This document shows positions 5,647-8,732 of a stretch of DNA of 8,732 nucleotides, piece after piece. Positions within the stretch are counted from its first letter, which is position 1, and the number at the start of each line of letters is the position of its first letter. The stretch is from CAIUKV01 sp041659105 (GTDB lineage: Bacteria; Actinomycetota; Acidimicrobiia; IMCC26256; PALSA-555), in NCBI GenBank assembly GCA_041659105.1, contig JBAZYX010000133.1, positions 1 through 8,732 of the forward strand. The letters are read 5' to 3'. The notes under the pieces were generated by a model. It worked only from the letters and a program-made list of their open reading frames with translations. It ran no database searches and was not told where the DNA came from. A program made the translations under genes and the position numbers.

Positions 5647-6189
5647 CTACGCGTTGCCGATCCCGTAGACGAGCCAGGCGATCGCGAGGCCTGCGAGCAC
5701 CGCGATCGAGATCCACCCGAGCACGATCCCGGCGATCGCCATCCCGCGGCCCTTCTCGCGACCGTCGGACACGGCGATGCGGCCCAGCGCGAGGTTGCCG
5801 AAGACCACCGCGAGGATGCCGGGCACGAAGAAGCACCAACAGCAGAGGCCGAGCACCAGCGAGGCCACGGCCATGCCGTTGACGTTCTGCCTCGCCGTCA
5901 CCGGGGTCGACCCGACGGTGCCGGGTGCGGTCCACGCCGCGCTCGGTGCCGCCGCCCCAGCCGCGACCGGCGCCGGGGGCACGGGCGGGGTCGCCGCGGG
6001 CGGCGGGGCCCATGCCGCGCTGGGCGGCTCGGGCGCGGCCCAGCCGGCCTCGTCCGGGGACGGCCCGTCGTCGACGGCCGGAGCCTCCGGGGTGCCGAGA
6101 GTCTCGGCCGCGGCCGGCGTCTGCGAGGTCTCCGGCGAGTCCGGGCTCTCCGGGTTCTCCGGGTTCTCGGGCGGTTGCGGCGTGGTCAC
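5647..6189 (-). CDS. DUF4190 domain membrane protein with long Pro-rich N-terminal region
   Basis: The protein has 180 residues and starts at GTG 6189. Residues 1 to about 100 are low-complexity and Pro/Glu/Ala-rich, beginning with PEN/PES triplet repeats, and contain three tryptophans in similar settings (GWAAP W50, AWAPP W60, AWTAP W86). The DUF4190 domain occupies about 103-177: NGMAVASLVLGLCCWCFF begins the first helix (106-133), GNLALGRI marks the turn, and GRGMAIAGIVLGWI begins the second helix (149-176). DUF4190 has no established biochemical function; the domain is common in actinobacterial membrane proteins with a disordered cytoplasmic N-terminus. The start has no Shine-Dalgarno sequence, but TAGGCT seven bases upstream suggests a leaderless transcript. 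The vapC stop is 21 bases upstream on the same strand, so read-through from vapBC is also possible. Confidence 0.88.
   Translation of the reverse strand: MTTPQPPENPENPESPDSPETSQTPAAAETLGTPEAPAVDDGPSPDEAGWAAPEPPSAAWAPPPAATPPVPPAPVAAGAAAPSAAWTAPGTVGSTPVTARQNVNGMAVASLVLGLCCWCFFVPGILAVVFGNLALGRIAVSDGREKGRGMAIAGIVLGWISIAVLAGLAIAWLVYGIGNA
6141..6167. repeat. Three tandem 9-bp units within the DUF4190 gene
   Basis: On the plus strand CCGGGCTCT is followed by two copies of CCGGGTTCT. On the coding strand they give PEN-PEN-PES triplets near the N-terminus (about residues 8-16). In-frame unit gain or loss here would only change the length of the disordered region. Confidence 0.7.
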
Positions 6190-6196
6190 GCCCGGC

Positions 6197-6202
6197 AGCC
6201 TA
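6197..6202 (-). promoter_or_regulatory. Candidate -10 element for a leaderless DUF4190 transcript
   Basis: On the minus strand TAGGCT (TANNNT type) is followed by seven bases and then the GTG start at 6189, the spacing expected when transcription starts at the first base of the start codon. This would explain the missing ribosome binding site. The -35 region is not convincing. Confidence 0.4.
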
Positions 6203-6210
6203 GGGGACGG

Positions 6211-6639
6211 TCACCGGGCACCGGACGTCCCGGTCCACTCGGCCGGGTGCACGAAGCGCAACCCCGCCACGACCGAGAAGGCCCGGTCGGCGGACACGAG
6301 CGCGTCGGCAGCCGACCGGATCGCCGACGCCGCGAGGACGGCGTCGAACGCCCCGAGCTGCTCGTGGGAGCTATACAGGTCGAGGCCCTGCGCCAACATG
6401 GCCTCGTCCACGACGAGGAGCGGCGCGAGGAGGTCGGTGTACGCGCGGGCGAGCGCGACCGCGTCCGCCCGACCGCGTCGGCGGGTTCGCACGTGCGTGA
6501 ACTCCTGGATCACCTCGACCGTCGTGGTGGCCGCGACCCGGCCGTTCGCCGCCGCGTCGATGATCGCCCGGCTCGGCTCGGCGAGCGGGTGATCGGCTCC
6601 GACGGCATAGACCAGGACCGTCGTGTCGAGGACGATCAC
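6211..6639 (-). CDS. vapC: PIN-domain ribonuclease toxin (VapC family)
   Basis: The protein has 142 residues, a normal VapC length. It begins MIVLDTTVLVYAVG, the standard PIN N-terminus with the first metal-binding Asp, D5. The other acidic residues fit the PIN active site: E42 and E46 in VEVIQEF, D99 in GAFDAVLAA, and D118 in SADRAF. Such toxins cleave structured RNAs (tRNA or rRNA) using Mg or Mn and stop growth when not held by the antitoxin. The start is GTG 6639-6637, overlapping the vapB stop as GTGA; the open frame extends further upstream only as an out-of-frame shadow of vapB. No ribosome binding site is visible, so translation probably depends on coupling to vapB, which keeps toxin below antitoxin. 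All four catalytic positions are present, so the toxin looks intact. The RNA target cannot be told from sequence. Confidence 0.93.
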   Translation of the reverse strand: MIVLDTTVLVYAVGADHPLAEPSRAIIDAAANGRVAATTTVEVIQEFTHVRTRRRGRADAVALARAYTDLLAPLLVVDEAMLAQGLDLYSSHEQLGAFDAVLAASAIRSAADALVSADRAFSVVAGLRFVHPAEWTGTSGAR

Positions 6640-6887
6640 GCGCGCCGCGCCCGGAGGTCGTCGAGCTCGCGACGCAGCTCCTCGACGTCGGGGACCTCCA
6701 TCCGATCGGCCGTCAGGATGTGCCACCCGGCCCGCGCTCGGGAGTCGGGATCGGCGGGGAGGGCCTGGTCGAGCGCGTCGCGCACGACGACCGCGACGGG
6801 GACGCCGCGCGCCTCCGCCGTAGCGACGAGGCGACGATAGCGATCGTCGTCGATCAGGATCTGCAGGCGGCGATCCAACATGATCAT
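6636..6887 (-). CDS. vapB: Ribbon-helix-helix antitoxin (VapB type)
   Basis: The protein has 83 residues. RLQILID (7-13) matches the DNA-contacting beta strand of ribbon-helix-helix antitoxins, with helices at about 14-27 (DDRYRRLVATAEARG) and 30-43 (PVAVVVRDALDQAL). The region from 45 on, including GWHILTA and the charged VEELRRELDDLRARRA end, is the likely toxin-binding part. By family it binds the partner VapC and represses its own promoter. A perfect palindrome seven bases upstream of the start is the probable operator. The start could instead be the ATG at 6881 (81 residues): it lies six bases after a TACGGT -10, which fits a leaderless transcript, and neither ATG has a ribosome binding site. 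The stop overlaps the vapC GTG by four bases. The pair is 40 bases downstream of sucD on the same strand. Confidence 0.9.
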   Translation of the reverse strand: MIMLDRRLQILIDDDRYRRLVATAEARGVPVAVVVRDALDQALPADPDSRARAGWHILTADRMEVPDVEELRRELDDLRARRA

Positions 6888-6893
6888 ACCGTA
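6888..6893 (-). promoter_or_regulatory. Candidate -10 element of vapBC
   Basis: Minus-strand TACGGT (TANNNT) lies six bases before the ATG at 6881 and directly beside the palindrome. An overlapping TATGAT (6883-6888) is a second candidate. Either way the palindrome falls where the -35/-10 spacer would be, so a repressor bound there would block RNA polymerase. Confidence 0.4.
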
Positions 6894-6915
6894 GCATGCT
6901 CATGGATGAGCATGC
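6894..6915. promoter_or_regulatory. Perfect 22-bp palindrome, likely VapB operator
   Basis: GCATGCTCAT (6894-6903) and ATGAGCATGC (6906-6915) are exact reverse complements around GG. Each arm also holds the self-complementary hexamer GCATGC. It sits in the 40-base gap between the sucD stop and vapB, directly beside the vapB -10. Ribbon-helix-helix antitoxins bind such inverted repeats, so autoregulation of vapBC is the natural reading. As RNA it could also form a hairpin ending sucCD transcription, but no T-run follows. Confidence 0.7.
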
Positions 6916-6927
6916 CCCGGGGACCGG

Positions 6928-7812
6928 CTACAGCTTGGCGACGATCTCGGCCATGAGCTCGCCGGCCTCGGTCGGGTTGAGCCCGATCCCCACGCCCGCG
7001 GCCCGCAGCGCGTCCATCTTCGCGTCGGCCGTGCCCTTGCCGCCCGAGACGATGGCGCCGGCGTGGCCCATCTTCTTCCCCGGGGGCGCGGTCACACCGG
7101 CGATGTAGCTCACCACGGGCTTGGTCACCTTGGCAGCGATGAACTCCGCGGCCTCCTCCTCGGCCGAGCCGCCGATCTCGCCGAACATCATGATCGCCTT
7201 GGTCTCGGGATCGGCTTGGAAGCGCTCGAGGCAGTCGATGAACGTGGTGCCGGGGACGGGGTCGCCGCCGATGCCCACGCACGTGGTGACGCCGATGCCC
7301 TTCTGCTGGAGCTCGTAGAGCGCCTGGTACGTGAGCGTGCCGGAGCGGCTCACGATGCCCACCGGGCCGCCGGGCTTCGCGATGTGGCCGGCGGTGATGC
7401 CGATGTTGCACTTGCCCGGGCTGATGATGCCGGGGCAGTTGGGGCCGAGCAGCTGCACCTGCGGGAAGTCGCGCTTGAGCTTGTTGTAGAACCAGGCCTC
7501 GTCGTGTGCGGGCACACCTTCGGTGATCACCACGATGAACTCGACTCCGCCTTCGGCCGCGTCCATCACCGCGGCCTTCACGCCGGGGGCCGGGATGAAG
7601 ATGCACGACGCGTTCGCGCCGGTGGCCGCCACGGCGTCACCGACCGACGCGAAGATCGGGATGCCCTCGACGTTCTCGCCGGCCTTCTTCGGGTTGGTGC
7701 CGGCGACCACGTTGGTGCCGTACGCCTTGTTGAGCAGGCCGTAGTACTTGCCCTGGGACCCGGTGAGCCCCTGGTAGACGACCTTGGTGTTCTCGTCGAC
7801 GAAGATGCTCAC
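6928..7812 (-). CDS. sucD: Succinyl-CoA synthetase (succinate-CoA ligase), alpha subunit
   Basis: SucD pairs with SucC to interconvert succinyl-CoA and succinate with nucleoside triphosphate formation in the TCA cycle; the alpha subunit carries the CoA site and the phosphohistidine. The protein has 294 residues, the usual length. The CoA-binding Rossmann domain has QGLTGSQG (14-21) followed by KYYGLLNKAYGT, where many homologues have TFH. Then come PAPGVKAAV, ITEGVPAHD, LLGPNCPG (121-128), SRSGTLTYQ, CVGIGGDPVPGT, GEIGGSAEEEA (211-221), and MGHAGAIVSGGKGTA with the phosphorylated H250. All catalytic signatures are present. The start is GTG 7812-7810, overlapping the sucC stop as GTGA, with AAGGA about nine bases upstream inside sucC. 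The vapBC pair follows 40 bases after the stop. Confidence 0.97.
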   Translation of the reverse strand: MSIFVDENTKVVYQGLTGSQGKYYGLLNKAYGTNVVAGTNPKKAGENVEGIPIFASVGDAVAATGANASCIFIPAPGVKAAVMDAAEGGVEFIVVITEGVPAHDEAWFYNKLKRDFPQVQLLGPNCPGIISPGKCNIGITAGHIAKPGGPVGIVSRSGTLTYQALYELQQKGIGVTTCVGIGGDPVPGTTFIDCLERFQADPETKAIMMFGEIGGSAEEEAAEFIAAKVTKPVVSYIAGVTAPPGKKMGHAGAIVSGGKGTADAKMDALRAAGVGIGLNPTEAGELMAEIVAKL

Positions 7813-8732
7813 TTGGCGGATCCTTCTGCGAGGGCGACCGCCGTGCGGGCGGCGTCGAGCATGGTGGGCTGCATCTGCAGCTTGTCGGAGAGGTGCGGGG
7901 CGAGCATCTCGCGACCTTGGTCGGCGTTGGTGCCGTCGAGCCGGATCACGATCGGCGCGTCGATGGTCACGCGGTCGAGCGCGGTGATGATGCCGTCCGC
8001 GACCTCCTCGCCCTTGGTGATGCCGCCGAAGATGTTGATGAAGATGGACTTCACCTTCGGGTCGTTGTTGATCACCTCGAGCGCACCGGCCATCACCTCG
8101 GCGTTCGAGCCACCGCCGATGTCGAGGAAGTTGGCGGGCGTACCGCCCACCTGGCTGACGATGTCCACCGTGCTCATGGCGAGCCCGGCGCCGTTGGCGA
8201 TGATGCCGACGCTGCCGTCGAGGCCCACGTACTGCAGGCCCTTCTCGTGTGCCGCTTCCTCGCGCTCGTCGCGGTGCTGGATCTCGTCGTACTCCTCGTA
8301 GCCGGGGTGACGGAACACCGCGTTGTCGTCGACGGTGACCTTCGCGTCGAGGGCCCGCACCTCGCCCTCGGTGGTGAGGATGAGCGGGTTGATCTCGCAG
8401 AGGTCGGCGTCGCCGTCGACGTAGGCCTCGTAGAGCTTCAGCAGGATCTGGACCGCACCGTCCCGTGCCTCGGGGTCGAGCTTCGCGGCATCCACCCACG
8501 CGCGGCACTGGGCCTCGCTGAGGCCGTCGACCGGGTCGACCCAGATCTTGGCGATCGCGTCGGGGTCGCTGGCCGCGACCTCCTCGATGTCGACGCCACC
8601 CTGCGCGGAGAGCATCCCGAGGTGCTTCTTCGCGGCGCGGTCGAGCGTGAACGACCCGTAGTACTCCTTCGCGATGTCGCTCGCCTTCTCGATCCAGAGG
8701 CGGTGCACCACGTGGCCCTTGATGTCGAGGCC
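7809..8732 (-). CDS. sucC: Succinyl-CoA synthetase beta subunit, N-terminus missing
   Basis: The frame is open from the right edge to the stop at 7809, giving 307 residues. The full-length protein is about 385-390 residues, so roughly the first 80, including the start of the ATP-grasp domain, lie beyond 8732. The visible part begins GLDIKGHVVHRLWIEKASDI. The GTG near 8711 is internal, not the real start. The ATP-grasp half includes GGVDIEEVA (45-53), the metal-site region DADLCEINPLIL (108-119) and LDAKVTVDDNAVFR (128-141). The C-terminal ligase domain has VGLDGSVGIIANGAGLAMST (169-188), NFLDIGGGSNAE, INIFGGITKGEEVADGI and VIRLDGTNADQG. The beta subunit binds the nucleotide and succinate. The stop overlaps sucD by four bases, so the two are translationally coupled for 1:1 assembly. 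Confidence 0.96.
   Translation of the reverse strand, partial: GLDIKGHVVHRLWIEKASDIAKEYYGSFTLDRAAKKHLGMLSAQGGVDIEEVAASDPDAIAKIWVDPVDGLSEAQCRAWVDAAKLDPEARDGAVQILLKLYEAYVDGDADLCEINPLILTTEGEVRALDAKVTVDDNAVFRHPGYEEYDEIQHRDEREEAAHEKGLQYVGLDGSVGIIANGAGLAMSTVDIVSQVGGTPANFLDIGGGSNAEVMAGALEVINNDPKVKSIFINIFGGITKGEEVADGIITALDRVTIDAPIVIRLDGTNADQGREMLAPHLSDKLQMQPTMLDAARTAVALAEGSAK

Noticed and set aside
5010..5882. Arg-rich plus-strand open frame overlapping the 10-TM gene
   Set aside because: It is a frame-shifted shadow of the 10-TM gene running into antisense of the DUF4190 gene, with no start signal.
6640..6903. N-terminal extension of vapC over the antitoxin
   Set aside because: The added residues are an Arg/Pro-rich shadow of vapB. 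The PIN fold starts at MIVLDTT, right at the GTGA junction.
6894..6915. Palindrome as a mobile-element end or recombination site
   Set aside because: No second copy, no transposase or integrase and no target-site duplication is seen. The position beside vapB makes an operator the simpler reading.
7813..8508. Upstream extension of the sucD frame
   Set aside because: It is an out-of-frame reading of sucC with Arg/His-rich low-complexity sequence. SucD homology begins exactly at the GTG at 7812.
1..8732. Hidden defence island, CRISPR array or prophage
   Set aside because: No spaced repeats, nucleases other than VapC, integrases, phage structural genes or composition breaks were seen. The content is core metabolism plus membrane proteins.

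Overview
The window is G+C-rich chromosomal DNA (roughly 70% by eye), with many GTG starts and 4-base GTGA gene overlaps. The gene set is mostly housekeeping. The FolD variant (VQHP and GRG motifs) and the general style point to Actinomycetota, possibly Acidimicrobiia; that placement is inference from protein style, not a search result.

Layout. From the left edge, a minus-strand block reads right to left: purN, purH, folD, a small zinc-ribbon membrane protein, and then, after a 107-base gap, the N-terminal 77 codons of a gene that runs off the left edge. A gap of about 210 bases (3551-3764) separates purN from two plus-strand membrane-protein genes of unknown function, a 4-TM protein (3765-4250) and a 10-TM protein with a Pro/Ala-rich tail (4336-5643). 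A perfect 12-bp hairpin lies between these two. The 10-TM gene converges, with a 3-base gap, on a minus-strand DUF4190 membrane protein (5647-6189). Upstream of that, still on the minus strand, are a vapB/vapC toxin-antitoxin pair (6211-6887), sucD, and sucC, which runs off the right edge. No CRISPR array, insertion sequence, tRNA or rRNA was seen.

How the genes work together. FolD makes 10-formyl-tetrahydrofolate, which PurN and the transformylase half of PurH both consume, so purN-purH-folD is a coherent purine and one-carbon operon. SucC and SucD form succinyl-CoA synthetase of the TCA cycle. VapBC looks self-contained: a perfect 22-bp palindrome lies just upstream of vapB, over its likely promoter, and is the best candidate autoregulatory operator.

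Nothing here is clearly a new multi-gene defence or mobile system. The items most worth a second look are the vapBC operator and leaderless promoter behind sucCD, the Trp-Ala-Pro motifs shared by the disordered tails of the two convergent membrane proteins, the zinc-ribbon membrane protein translationally coupled to folD, and a CRP-like site before the partial left-edge gene.
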